In this document: in pieces, positions 37,009 to 46,620 of the stretch
Numbering within the stretch: position 1 is the stretch's first letter
Layout of the letters: every line of letters begins with the position of its first letter
The notes under the pieces: model-generated
Told to the model about the DNA's origin: nothing
The model's input: the letters and a program-made list of their open reading frames with translations, nothing else
Database searches by the model: none
Assembly: GCA_947685225.1 (NCBI GenBank)
Contig: CANTUV010000035.1
Coordinates: forward strand, 9,369,501 to 9,433,500
Reading direction: 5' to 3'
Length of the DNA: 64,000 nt
From: Garcia nutans
Taxonomy: Eukaryota; Streptophyta; Magnoliopsida; Malpighiales; Euphorbiaceae
Made by a program: the position numbers and the translations under genes

Positions 37009-38806
37009 TATCTTTCTACTTCCAACTTCTTTTTGTTTTGAAATTGAAAGATTAATGAATCGATTTTTGTGGTCTTTGAAAAAAATGTTGGTATCACTTG
37101 GATGGCTTGGGAGCATCTAGCAAAAAAAAAAAAAAAAAAATTGGAGGCTTGGGTTTTGGTAGGATTCATGATTTTAATATGACAATGGTGGGCAAGCAAG
37201 GCTGGAAGTTGGTTAAAATCCAGATTCTTTGGCTTCCAAAGTATTAAAGGCACACTATTTTCCTAATTCCTCATTCTTAGAAGCAAATCTTGGTTCTAAT
37301 TCAAGTTATGTATGATATAGCATATGGAGCTCTCAAGATTTGGTTTGCAAGCGTAATGTGTGGAGAGTTGGTGCTAGTGAATCTATTTCAGTTTGGATGG
37401 ATCATTGGTTGCCTAATCGTTCAGTTCCATGGATTACTTCTGAAGTTCCATCTCATAATCATATAGCTTACGTTTCTGATCTTATAACTAATGGTTCTCT
37501 GAATGTGGAATTTGTTGATATGCATTTTAATGATAGGGACAAGGATCTAATCCTTTCAATTCCTTTATCAAAGAGACGAGTGGATAACTCATTAATTTAG
37601 AATGACAATATTTCTGGTGAACATTCAGTTGAAGATGCTTACAAGCTTATCTCTTCAAGCCAGTAACATAATATTGCAAATGGTAATCTCTAGTCTTTTG
37701 TTTGGAATTTAAATACTACACCAAAGATCAAAAAATTTCTTTGGTGTGCATGCAATCATGGGCGGCTCAATGATTTTAGAGGCCTTAAGCCAAATCCAAA
37801 ATTGAGGCCTTTTAATTTTTTTAAATAAAATTAATAAAAAATAATTTTTCTTCTCTTTTTCATAAATTTTGAATAACCAAATTCATATTTTCTAGTTGAT
37901 TTATTTAAATTTTTATGAATTACAAGCAATAAATATACCTATAAATAATGTAAAATTAGAAAATTAAAAGACAATGCGAAGAATAAGTAAAACATTAGAA
38001 TAATAGAACCTGATTATGTTGATTGTAAAAAAACTTCCTTCACAAAGTCTTCTTCTTCTTCTTCTTCTTTTTTTTATTGCCTTGTGACTTAAGTGACAAG
38101 ACACCAAATTCCCAAATGTAAAATAGAGACTTGAAATATTACAGAGAGAAATAAGAGCAATGAAAGTGATAGAAAAGTAAGAGTAAATGCCTAAAATAAA
38201 ATATCTAAATTTATTTAAGTTAACGTTGAAATATATCAAAATAAAAAAGTTAACGTTAAAAAGAGTTAATGAGGAAGAGAAATTTGGAGTTGCTAGATGT
38301 GATAATGGAAGGGTAACTAGCCATTAATATAGATAATTTTTAAAATAAAATAAAATAAAATTATAAAACAATTACTTATATTATCTCAAAATTTTGGAGG
38401 CCTAAAGCAAGGGTGCCTTGCTTTAGGCTTGAGCCGGCCCTGCATGCAATGATGTTATCCCAACAATGGTCAACTTGTATAATAGAACCACTGAAGTTGA
38501 TTTGCTTTGCCAGGTCTGCAGAGGAGCAAAAGAAGATCTTATTCATGGTTTAGCTACATGTCCACTAACACAACAGTGCTGGAGATTGTCAAAATTTGGC
38601 TATTTTGCTGGCTCGAGTTTTGATTTTAGTGAGTGGCTCATGCAAAGGTTTGATCTTATTAATGCTGCAAATCGAGGATTGTTGGTCTCAATTTGTTGGA
38701 GTATATGGTAGAATAGAAATTCCTTGCTTTGGGAAGGAAAATCACCATCTTCTTCGCAAGTGCTGCATAAAGCAATTCTTTTCGATGTTGAGCACAAGGC
38801 AGCACA
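37009..38806 (+). pseudogene. L1-type LINE ORF2 C-terminal fragment, interrupted by a hAT element
   Basis: Broken frames give LPTSFCFEIERLMNRFLW, a Lys run, GGLGFGRIHDFNMTMVGKQG (37142-37200), then WRVGASESISVWMDHWLPN (37360-37416), the standard block before zf-RVT. The zf-RVT domain is split: WNLNTTPKIKKFLWCACN precedes the hAT element and DVIPTMVNLYNRTTEVDLLC with CQVCRGAKEDLIHGLATC follows it. ICWSIW then a stop leads into the RNase H start, where the fragment meets the LTR at 38807. It belongs to the same superfamily as the minus-strand LINE but is a separate, more 5'-truncated copy. A 19-base A run (37122-37140) has expanded a Lys codon stretch. Confidence 0.88.
37757..38442. mobile_element. 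hAT-superfamily non-autonomous element, 686 bp, inside the LINE
   Basis: Terminal inverted repeats CATGGGCGGCTCAA (left) and CAGGGCCGGCTCAA (right end read inward) are flanked by a perfect 8-bp target duplication CATGCAAT (37749-37756 and 38443-38450). An 8-bp duplication and CAGGG ends are hAT characters. Inner subterminal motifs GAGGCCTTAAGCC and GGCCTAAAGCAAGG repeat this symmetry. Its interior is AT-rich with a (TTC)n tract near 38050 and no transposase. Removing the element with one duplication copy restores the LINE zf-RVT frame. Confidence 0.95.
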
Positions 38807-41072
38807 TGTAACATCCATAGTTTTAATATACATAAAATAATTAACATATGAGAGAATAACTAGATATGTTGAAAGGGAGATATATAATATATACATTATA
38901 TATACATAATATATACACTTAACATATATATTTATATACATATATATTATAAAACCCATAATTTTTAAATAATGTGATGGAAGAGGAATATATTTAATAT
39001 ATACATGGTATTTACTAAGCATATACCTAATATATACACTTTCATAAAAGATAAAATTATAGGTAAAAAGGTTAAAAAGTCAAAAGTTAAAAGTAAATAA
39101 ATTTAAATACATATGTAATTAATTAATTATGAGTAGATGAAGAAAAGTATCTAGTATTTAATTAATAAATATGTGCTTAGAAAAAAAAAACTATAACCAA
39201 TTTAAATCTTTTTTCTTCTTCTTCTTCTCCATCAAATTCAGCCACCATTAGAGAGCAAGGTAGAGATTTTTGATTCATCACCCACATCAAATTTCTTAAA
39301 GAATTCAAGGAATTCAAGATAGTTTTGAAAAATAATCAACTATTAGTTAAGTTTTCTTTGAATTTAAGTAGGTTTTCTTTGAATTTAAAAATATGTGATT
39401 TTTGGATTTGAGATAGAAATGCTTATAATTTATGAAACAAGTTGCTATGAAGATATTTTGGCATGTATGCTATGATTTTAAGGTTGGATGATGGAAATAA
39501 ATTTTGTGTGATGAAGTTTGAAAAGGACAGTGGTGAAAACTAAAGTTTCCATGGAAGTTTGATTAGGGTTTAAGTAAGTAATGATTAATTTGAATAAACT
39601 TAGTATGTGAATGATGCTAATAAAATATTTCTACTTATTATTTGGTTTAGGAGTGTGTGGAATTGATTTGTCCAAGTGAGGAAGGTTAGGATTTTGGCGA
39701 AAGTAGAAGTTGGAGAGTGGAATTGGCATTGATTTTGGAAGTTTTAAGATTAGTACATACTTTGATAACTTATATTTTAATTATATTTGATTTAGCATAA
39801 TACATTATTGTTTTGAAAATGTGTTATGTCACTTTGAAATGGGTTTTTCATATAGTATATGCAGTGTTACTAATAGAATGTGTTTACTGCATGGTGTTTG
39901 GAATTTCAAACTATTGTAAAATGGTATATGATAATGTTAAGTACAAAGTAATGAAATGTCAAGTATGCATTGGAAATGTGGGGAAAGAGTCACATTATAA
40001 ATATGACTAAGAAATATGTTAAATATGATTGAAAAATATGAAAAACGATTATGGAATGTGGATATTGTGAAAAAAGAGTAAATATGATTAAAACTGGAAA
40101 ATTATGATAAATGTGTGATGTGTGTTTGTCTTATACAATAACTTGTTCTAGAGAATTGTATTTAGTATTGTCAAATTGGCATGTCATTGATACGTCATGA
40201 CGTTTATTATGCCTTCGGGCGAGAAAATGCTGGTGTCATTAGGAGGTGGCCTTTAGGTGGTTTTATATGACACTTGACATTCGGTGTTGATAGTGAACAC
40301 ATCTTCTGACAGTATGATATGATACTCAAATCTCTGGTGTCGATAAAGGACACACATTCGAGTGATATATGACATTTAGATTTCTGGTGTCGAACTTTCA
40401 GATCTCGATAGGTCAAATTAATATTTTTAGAACTTGGATATTGTGTAGGGATTTATTGGAACTAATGCATGAGATTGTGATGTATTGGTAAGTGTTGGGA
40501 AATAATAAATGTATCAAATGTGTAGTGTGAAGCACAATGCATCTTGATGCCTTAAGAATAATATATTATTTTTAAATATTTATTATTATCAAAATATGTA
40601 CTACTAAGCTTGTGAGCTTAGCACAGTTGATTATGTCAAGCAGGTATCAGTACTGCAGAGCAAAGAGTTATGATAAATCATAGCAAGTCTAGACTGTAGT
40701 TGATAGTGCAGATAAAGTCTTGTCACAAGACCAACCTAACTGAGACTGCATACATATATAAATTTTATTTTTTTGTATACTTTAGTTATATACAATTTTT
40801 ATACTTCATATGTATATCAACCATGTTTTGAGGGATAATATGTATGCATACATATTTATGATTTGTGCTATTTAAATTAAGAAACTTTTGAATGTAAATT
40901 AATGAAAAAGTGATTTTGGAATAAAATGTTTGGTGATAATTGGAGTAATGTTGGACCTCGAAAGAAATCATATTTTGAAAGTGTTTTTCAAATGCAAGTT
41001 GTGTATTTTTTATTGTGGAATTTTATAAAATTACAGATAAAATTTTTGCAAATTTTTCTCAGAGATTTTACA
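38807..41072 (+). mobile_element. Probable solo LTR of a Ty3/Gypsy element
   Basis: Starts TGTAACATCC and ends GATTTTACA, a TG...CA block with matching short inverted ends, about 2.27 kb. It has the long Gypsy LTR architecture seen elsewhere in the window: a (TTC)n/CACCA segment (39210-39290), a GC-richer GGTGTCGA repeat zone (40200-40410) and CTACTAAGCTTGTGAGCTTAG (40601-40621), which matches the 1212-1250 remnant. No primer site or purine tract is adjacent, so no interior remains. Flanking GCACA and TTGAA do not match as a target duplication, so one end may be truncated. Confidence 0.6.
40225..40400. repeat. Short repeated GGTGTCGA(T/A)... units within the LTR
   Basis: Three diverged units of about 50-60 bp built on TGGTGTCGATAAAGGACACA, CGGTGTTGATAGTGAACACA and TGGTGTCGAACTT, separated by ATATGACA(C/T)TT segments. 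They occupy the same relative position as the CTTCGGTCCGAG units in the 8951 element's LTRs. Confidence 0.6.
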
Positions 41073-42180
41073 TTGAACTAAAACTAAATTTTTAATAGTT
41101 ATATTTTTATTATTATATGGTAAATTTTACAGATAATATATATAATAATTGATCATCTATTTTAATAATAAGTAATTATCTATTTTAATTATTCACTCAA
41201 ATAAATAATAAATTTAATATTTTAAAATTTTTAATTTAAAATTTTAAAAAATTGAGAAAGTGATGCATGACACAATAGTTTACCAATAATAAATATTTAT
41301 TTATTTATTTATTTATTCTAATAAATAATAAATTTAATATTTTAATAAATTTAATTTAAAATTTTAAGGAAGAAACTTATTATAGATAATTATAATTTAA
41401 TATGTAAAAAAATTAATTTATATTATTAGATAATAACTAATTTTATCATATTTGAAATCTTAAAATAAATATCTATAATAATTAATCAAATGATTTATTT
41501 TAATAAATAATAACTTTAATATTCTAAAATTTTAATTTAAATTTTTAAAAAATTGAGACATATAACAAGATGAGAGCTACTTGTGACATATTATTGTGAC
41601 ATAGATAACATCTATAATAGTTAATTATATATTTTAATAAATAATAAATCTAACATTTTAAAATTTTTAATTTAAAATTTAATATAAATATTTTTAATTT
41701 ATGTTTAATTCTTATCATTGGATAATAACTAAATATTATTAATATCAAATAGAATATCATAATCTTATTTGAACTCTTCAAATAAAATATAATATCTTAA
41801 TTTTTAACTTTTTAAATAAATATTTTTTTAATAAATAATAATTTAATTTGAATTTCTAAGAAATTGAGACATATAATAAAATAATTATAAAACACATAAT
41901 ATAATATTGTGCCGACAACTGTTTTAGTATAATATTATATATGAATTATTTTATTTTAATAAAAAATATAATATTATATTTTTAAAATTAATAAAAATGT
42001 CACCGTCTCATTCTCTCTAAAAAAAATATTTTTATTATTTATCAGTTTACAATAATTTTTGAGTATTTTTATTTTTATGAATATTTATAAATTAAAATAA
42101 AATTTGATTAATTTAGAAAATTTTATCCAAAATTATAAAATTTTTAAATGATTACAACAAAATAAAAATAATAGGTAAAC
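41073..42180. repeat. AT-rich repeat related to 17960-18170
   Basis: Several diverged copies of TAAATAATAAATTTAATATT followed by TTTAAAATTTTTAATTTAAA recur from 41200 to 41830, together with the motif AAATTGAGACATATAA (41549, 41860 regions). The stretch 41725-41825 resembles 17960-18070. No coding. Confidence 0.6.
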
Positions 42181-42599
42181 TCATTTTATGATAAAAAAAA
42201 ATAATTGTAAAATGGGCCATAAAAATAAGGTGCGAGTGTGTCGGAGCAGAAGTTGAATGAAATCAGCGATTAATCGCACCGACCGGGCCGTAGTGACAGC
42301 CCGCATGACGACAAAGAAATCCCAATCGGCTAAAAAAGGAGCTGAGCCTTTAGAAGCGAAGCCGTACACACACTCCCTCTCTCTCACACACTTCCAAAAT
42401 AAAAATATCTTGCTCCATAAAAAGGGCGTCCAAACCCAAAAACCGGCAACAGCAGGTAAACCAAAAATTTCATTTGAACTGAATTTTGGGTTCATTTCAT
42501 TTGAGTTACCTAACCCAAGTCAAATTTTAACCCTATGTCTGTACCCAAAGACTCAACTTGGTTTTTTTTTTTTTTTGATCAACAGCTTGGTTTATTTAA
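42181..42599 (+). promoter_or_regulatory. Presumed promoter region of the HD-Zip gene
   Basis: Here the composition changes abruptly from the AT-rich repeat to ordinary low-copy sequence. It contains the 12-bp perfect palindrome GCGATTAATCGC (42266-42277), a CT-rich tract and, at 42591-42600, a weak TATA-like TTTATTTAAA before the pyrimidine-rich leader. Element assignments are inferred from position. The ORFs on both strands here (42257-42616, 42181-42495) are not family-like. Confidence 0.5.
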
Positions 42600-43299
42600 A
42601 GAGAAAGAAATTGTGAGAGGCCAGCTGGGTTTGTGAACTACTACACTCATCTTCTCTCTCACTCTCTCATGTTCTCACCTTAAAACCTCTCTCTCTCTTT
42701 TTCTTGTTTTCTTTTTGTAGAGACGAATATTGGGTGCAAATTTCAAAATTCTTAGCTAAGCTGAAATTGATTGAATAATTGATGTAGGAGGAGAGAGGGA
42801 GAGTAATGAATTTTCTGGACTGATAATTAACATCTGTTGTGGGTTTTGGGTTGAAAGGAAGCTTTTCTTGTTGGGTTTTTATTTTTGTTTTTGTTTGTGT
42901 TTATTTTTATTTTTATTTGTATGTTCTTGGGTTATCTTTCTGGATGGGTGCAGAAGGAGAAGTAGAAATAATGAAAAATGAGAAAGATGGGAGAGAGCAG
43001 AGAGAGCAGTGGTGGTGCAGTTGTATACAGCAGTACTATACAAAATGGTGTTTTAACTCTATACATAAACAATTCTCCATATAAGTGAAGAATATAAAAT
43101 ATCTTCTTCTTGTACCTTAAGAACAAGAAAATAACTCTTGTGCATCTAAAAATATCGGTTCTCACAAAAATCCACACACACACACACAATAACTTCAAAA
43201 CAAAAGAAAAAAAGGAACAAGCAGAGGGCCCTGATCTTTCATTAAGCCAAAGATCCCTGTTTTGTACCTGGAGTTCTTTTCTTTCTTTCTTTCAGAGTC
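42600..43299 (+). promoter_or_regulatory. Presumed 5' leader of the HD-Zip mRNA, with upstream ORFs
   Basis: It begins with CT-rich runs typical of plant leaders (CTTCTCTCTCACTCTCTC at 42649-42666). Upstream ATGs include a five-codon ORF starting ATGAATTTTCTG (about 42806) and a longer one at 42944-43084. A leader intron is possible: TTTTTGTAG at 42712-42720 would serve as an acceptor. The transcription start is not known, so the extent of the leader is a guess. Confidence 0.5.
42944..43084 (+). CDS. Upstream ORF (46 codons) in the HD-Zip leader
   Basis: ATG 42944 to TAA 43084, beginning MGAEGEVEIMKNEKDGREQ and ending NSIHKQFSI. It lies 216 bases before the main start in a different frame, so ribosomes translating it would terminate before the HD-Zip start. 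Upstream ORFs that limit translation are known for at least one class I HD-Zip gene in Arabidopsis, but I do not recognise this peptide as a conserved one. If the region is spliced out it would be irrelevant. Confidence 0.35.
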   Translation: MGAEGEVEIMKNEKDGREQREQWWCSCIQQYYTKWCFNSIHKQFSI

Positions 43300-44697
43300 A
43301 TGAAGAGACTTGGCAGCTCTGATTCCCTTGGTGCTTTGATGTCTATCTGCCCAACCACAGGTTATTACACAGTAATCATTATTTAACCTTTTTTTTATAA
43401 TTATCATTCTTCTTGTTCTTCTTTATTATAATTGTTGAAATCATGGAGCTTTTTATTGTCATGTTAATGCTTCATGACAAAAAATTCAGACATACCCATG
43501 TGCTTGTCTTCTTTTTTAATAACATCAATCTTGAATCCTAACAATTATTTTTCCTTTTCAAGACTTTTAACTCCACTTTCACTTTATTCTCTTAGTTATT
43601 AGTATAAAGTTTTTTGATTCATCCACTAACTTTTCCTTTTGTTTAAATTTTAGACAAGCACGGCCCAAGAAACGCCAACCATGTTTATGGAAGAGAATTT
43701 CAGTCCATGCTAGATGGGTTAGACGAAGATGCCTGTGTAGAAGAATCAGGCCATGTCACCGAGAAAAAACGGAGATTAAGTGTAGATCAAGTCAAGGCTT
43801 TGGAGAAGAATTTCGAGGTCGAAAACAAGCTTGAACCTGAAAGAAAAGTCAAGCTAGCCCAAGAACTTGGCCTGCAACCAAGACAAGTAGCTGTTTGGTT
43901 TCAAAACAGGCGTGCCCGTTGGAAAACCAAACAATTGGAAAGAGATTTTGGTGCTCTTAAAGCCAATTATGATGCTCTTAAAGTCAATTATGATGCTCTT
44001 CACCACGACAACGAAGCTCTACTCAAAGAGGCAAGTTTAAATTAATAGTCATATTAGTACTTGTAAATTGGATCCACTCGAGCCTAATTAACTAGTTAAC
44101 TAATCAGTGTTAATTAGACTGAGTGGGTTTCAACTCGAACTACTGCAAGTTTGTCTTCTAACTATTAAAGATTTGTTTATCTTACAGATAAGAGAACTGA
44201 AGGCGAAACTTAACGAAGAGAACTCAGAAAGCAATGTTTCATTGAAAGAAGAGATAAACTTAGCAGAATCTGATGGCAAAGCAAGCGATAAGCCACCACT
44301 TCTTTCTTCCATTGCTTTGTCAGAAACGAAAGACTTGACTTTCAATAGCAACAACAATGGAGTGTTAGGAGCATCTCTTTTCCCAGATTTCAAAGATAGG
44401 TCAGGGTCATCAGATAGTGACTCAAGTGCCATCTTTAATGAAGATAACAACAGTCCAAATCCAGCCATTTCTTCATCTGGGGCTCTCCAAACCCATCAGT
44501 TAATGATGTCACCTCCTAGACCATCATCATCGCCACCACTACCATTAATTCAGTTCTCATCAAAATCCACAACATATCAAACCCAGTTCGTGAAAATGGA
44601 AGAGCACAATTTTTTTAGCAGTGAAGAGGCCTGTAATTTCTTCTCTGATGATCAAGCTCCAAGTCTTCCATGGTACTGTGCTGATCAGTGGAATTAG
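43300..44697 (+). CDS. ATHB-6: Class I HD-Zip transcription factor (ATHB5/6/16 group), three exons
   Basis: Exons 43300-43360, 43654-44030 and 44188-44697 join in frame to 315 residues. The start MKRLGSSDSLGALMSICPTT is the conserved N-terminus of this subgroup. The homeodomain spans about residues 57-113, with the recognition helix QVAVWFQNRRARWKTKQ. A leucine zipper follows without a gap, with Leu at 115, 122, 129, 136, 143 and 150. The tail has an acidic Ser stretch (SSDSDSSAIFNEDNN), sumoylation-type sites LKEE (165-168) and VKME (281-284), and the aromatic/acidic end EEACNFFSDDQ...WYCADQWN, the likely activation motif. HD-Zip I proteins dimerise through the zipper in the nucleus and bind CAATNATTG; Arabidopsis relatives act in abscisic acid and stress responses. 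Every domain is intact. The symbol denotes the closest Arabidopsis relative, inferred from memory of the family. Confidence 0.96.
43361..43653 (+). other. Intron 1 of the HD-Zip gene (GT-AG)
   Basis: 293 bp between CCACAG|GTTATT and TTTTAG|ACAAG, T-rich before the acceptor. It splits codon 21 (Asp) after its first base. Confidence 0.9.
44031..44187 (+). other. Intron 2 of the HD-Zip gene, GC-AG type
   Basis: 157 bp. The donor is AAAGAG|GCAAGT and the acceptor TTACAG|ATAAGA. The nearby GT (AAGTTT) would add four bases and shift the frame, whereas GC keeps LLKE|IREL, the heptad register and the position of this intron within the family zipper. Apart from the C, the donor matches the plant consensus AG|GTAAGT exactly, as is usual for GC donors. 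Confidence 0.88.
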
Positions 44698-45060
44698 CAA
44701 ACATTAATAAAAAAATAAAAAAAGGCCAAATAAGAAGACAAATAGTGGGTGGTGGTATCTTAAAAGAAAGAGAGTGAGCTCCAAAGATTTTGTAAAATAG
44801 AAGTGAAAGTGGAGGAGTATCTATGTAAATTGGAAGTTCTTAACTTTGATCACCATTGTTGAAAAAGTGAAAAAAATTTGGAGACATGGGTCCATCATCC
44901 ATGAACAAGAACGAAGAATTTGAGGGAAAAAGATGGACTAAAATGGTAAAAAAATAAAATAAAAAAAATTGGAAAAGAAAGAGGAAGAATTTGAGCTAAA
45001 AGGTGGGAAAGAAAAAAGCGGACAGAGAGAGATAGAGAGAGAGAGAGCACGTGGGCTTAG
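44698..45060 (+). other. 3' flank of the HD-Zip gene, probable 3' UTR
   Basis: AATAAAAAAATAAAA (44706-44720) just after the stop could serve as a polyadenylation signal. Further along are a (GA)n tract (45025-45047) and a CACGTG G-box (45048-45053); the last may belong to unrelated regulation. The UTR end is not defined. Confidence 0.4.
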
Positions 45061-45729
45061 GTGAAAGGAAGATGAAAAATTAGTGGGTGCATATATAAAT
45101 ATTATATAATATGTTACTCTCTTATAAGCCGTGCGGGAATGATTAGGTAAGTAATTGGAGCCTCTCTCTGCTACTGTAAAAAAGTTGTTAAGAACCGGGA
45201 AAAAAAAAACATCTTTTTAATCAATCCATGGAGGAAGAATTCCTGTAATGGAAGAAATAATCATAGCCTGCTTTTTCTTTTTGCTTTTTCTCGTTTTTCA
45301 CTTTCTCTTCTTTTAATTAATTAGCACGAATTCATGAGTAACTTTTTCTTTTTCTTTTTTATTTTAATAATTATAGATTTAAAAGATTATTTTTTTCTAA
45401 TTTTTAAATAATTAATTTTTTTACTGGAGTTTTAAATATTCTTTTTGTTAATTTGAATTTGTGTCTAAAATTTCATTATTATTAAACTAAAGTTCCAAAT
45501 TTTTATTAAAAATAATCATTGTTAATTCATTGGAAAACTTTTGTTAAGAAAAAAGCTGCAAAATTGCATGAAATAGAGAAGAGCTTTCTTCGGGATCCCT
45601 AGTATATTTTTCTCTTTTGGAATTAAAAAATAAAATAAATTTCTTATATTTTATTCAATATAAAATTCATTTGTGATTTTTTTTTAATTTGGATCAAGGT
45701 ATAATAAATTATATAAATAATTGGAGATG
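45061..45729. other. Intergenic, no gene recognised
   Basis: AT-rich, T-rich runs; nothing identifiable. Confidence 0.6.
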
Positions 45730-46620
45730 TATTTTTTTTTTATCATGAGAAGAGAAATTTCATTAAAAAAAAAGGAAAGAATTACAAATTGTTACGAATA
45801 ATCAAACAACACTACATATAAACTTTTCCTTAACTCTGATAGCACGTAAGATTAAAGTCCCAGAAACAAAAAAGAGGAAGAAGGAAACAAAAAAATAAGA
45901 TTAAACTCCCTTAAGCTAAGGCCATAGAAAGATAAAACTAGAAAGCAGAGCTTTGAAGCTGCTCGAAGTCGAAAGGAAACAACTGCAAACTAATAAAAAG
46001 AGAAAAGCTTTAACGAATTTAGCACCCCTAACTTTCTCAGATATTAAATAAGTTGTGAGAAAATTCAAAAGAGTCATTCCAAAAAGGGGCTAAAGAGAAA
46101 GCAACGCAAAACTCAATAGGAACTAAACAAAAATAAAGGGACTACATGAGGCACCAAGCATGGAGCTTCCTTAACCTTAAGCAGATCAACCATGCAGGGG
46201 ATCTTCAGGGATAACAGTTTTATCGAAAGAAAAATTGAACAATTGGGGAAAGATTGCAGGGCATCTTAAGGGATGACTGTTTTATCAAAAGAAAAACTGA
46301 ACAATTGGGGAAAGATTGATATGCTTCTGAAGGTAGATAGATCAACTTGAAATGCCAAAAAAAATGGTCAGAGATTTCCCTTTCCAAATGTCAGATCTAC
46401 ATAAAAAAAATTTCTTCTATCATATATATGGAGAGCAAAATAGATCTCCTAATGATCAAATCTGAGTGTAAACTAGCCATAACACCAAAAAACTGAAGAC
46501 AAAACTTAACATTTAAAGGGAATAAGAAAAATAATTACCGTACTAAAACACAAGCTGAGGACCAGCAGAACGATGCTCTACACAGAGAGAAGAAGCAACT
46601 TCAGATGTAATATCAATATT
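45730..46620 (-). mobile_element. Possible truncated non-LTR retroelement tail or other repeat, unclassified
   Basis: The block is GC-richer than its surroundings. At its left edge the plus strand has TTTTTTTTTTATCATGAGAA, and the minus strand therefore ends with TTTCTTTCCTTTTTTTTTAA followed by A runs, the kind of 3' end seen in plant non-LTR elements. No protein domain is visible. 61811-62400 has a similar look, but I could not align the two convincingly. Confidence 0.25.
46194..46317. repeat. 62-bp tandem duplication
   Basis: 46194-46255 and 46256-46317 share GCAGGG, ATCTT, GTTTTATC, AAAGAAAAA and TGAACAATTGGGGAAAGATT, with several substitutions between the copies. Confidence 0.92.

Noticed and set aside
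38600..39022. 140-codon minus-strand ORF
   Set aside because: Spans the LINE/LTR junction and consists of Ile/Tyr-rich AT repeats.
42257..42616. 119-codon ORF upstream of the HD-Zip gene (and 42181-42495 on the other strand)
   Set aside because: Low complexity, ends in poly-Phe from a T run; occupies the promoter and shows no family.
43952..43993. 21-bp near-perfect repeat GCTCTTAAAG(C/T)CAATTATGAT in the zipper exon
   Set aside because: It matches the heptad period, and the number of heptads is that of the family, so it is not an expansion.
43707..44045. Reading the HD-Zip gene as starting at Met 43707 and ending at the stop 44045
   Set aside because: Splicing analysis gives a conserved N-terminal exon and a third exon; the stop at 44045 lies in the GC-AG intron.
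44130..44468. 112-codon minus-strand ORF
   Set aside because: Antisense shadow of HD-Zip exon 3.
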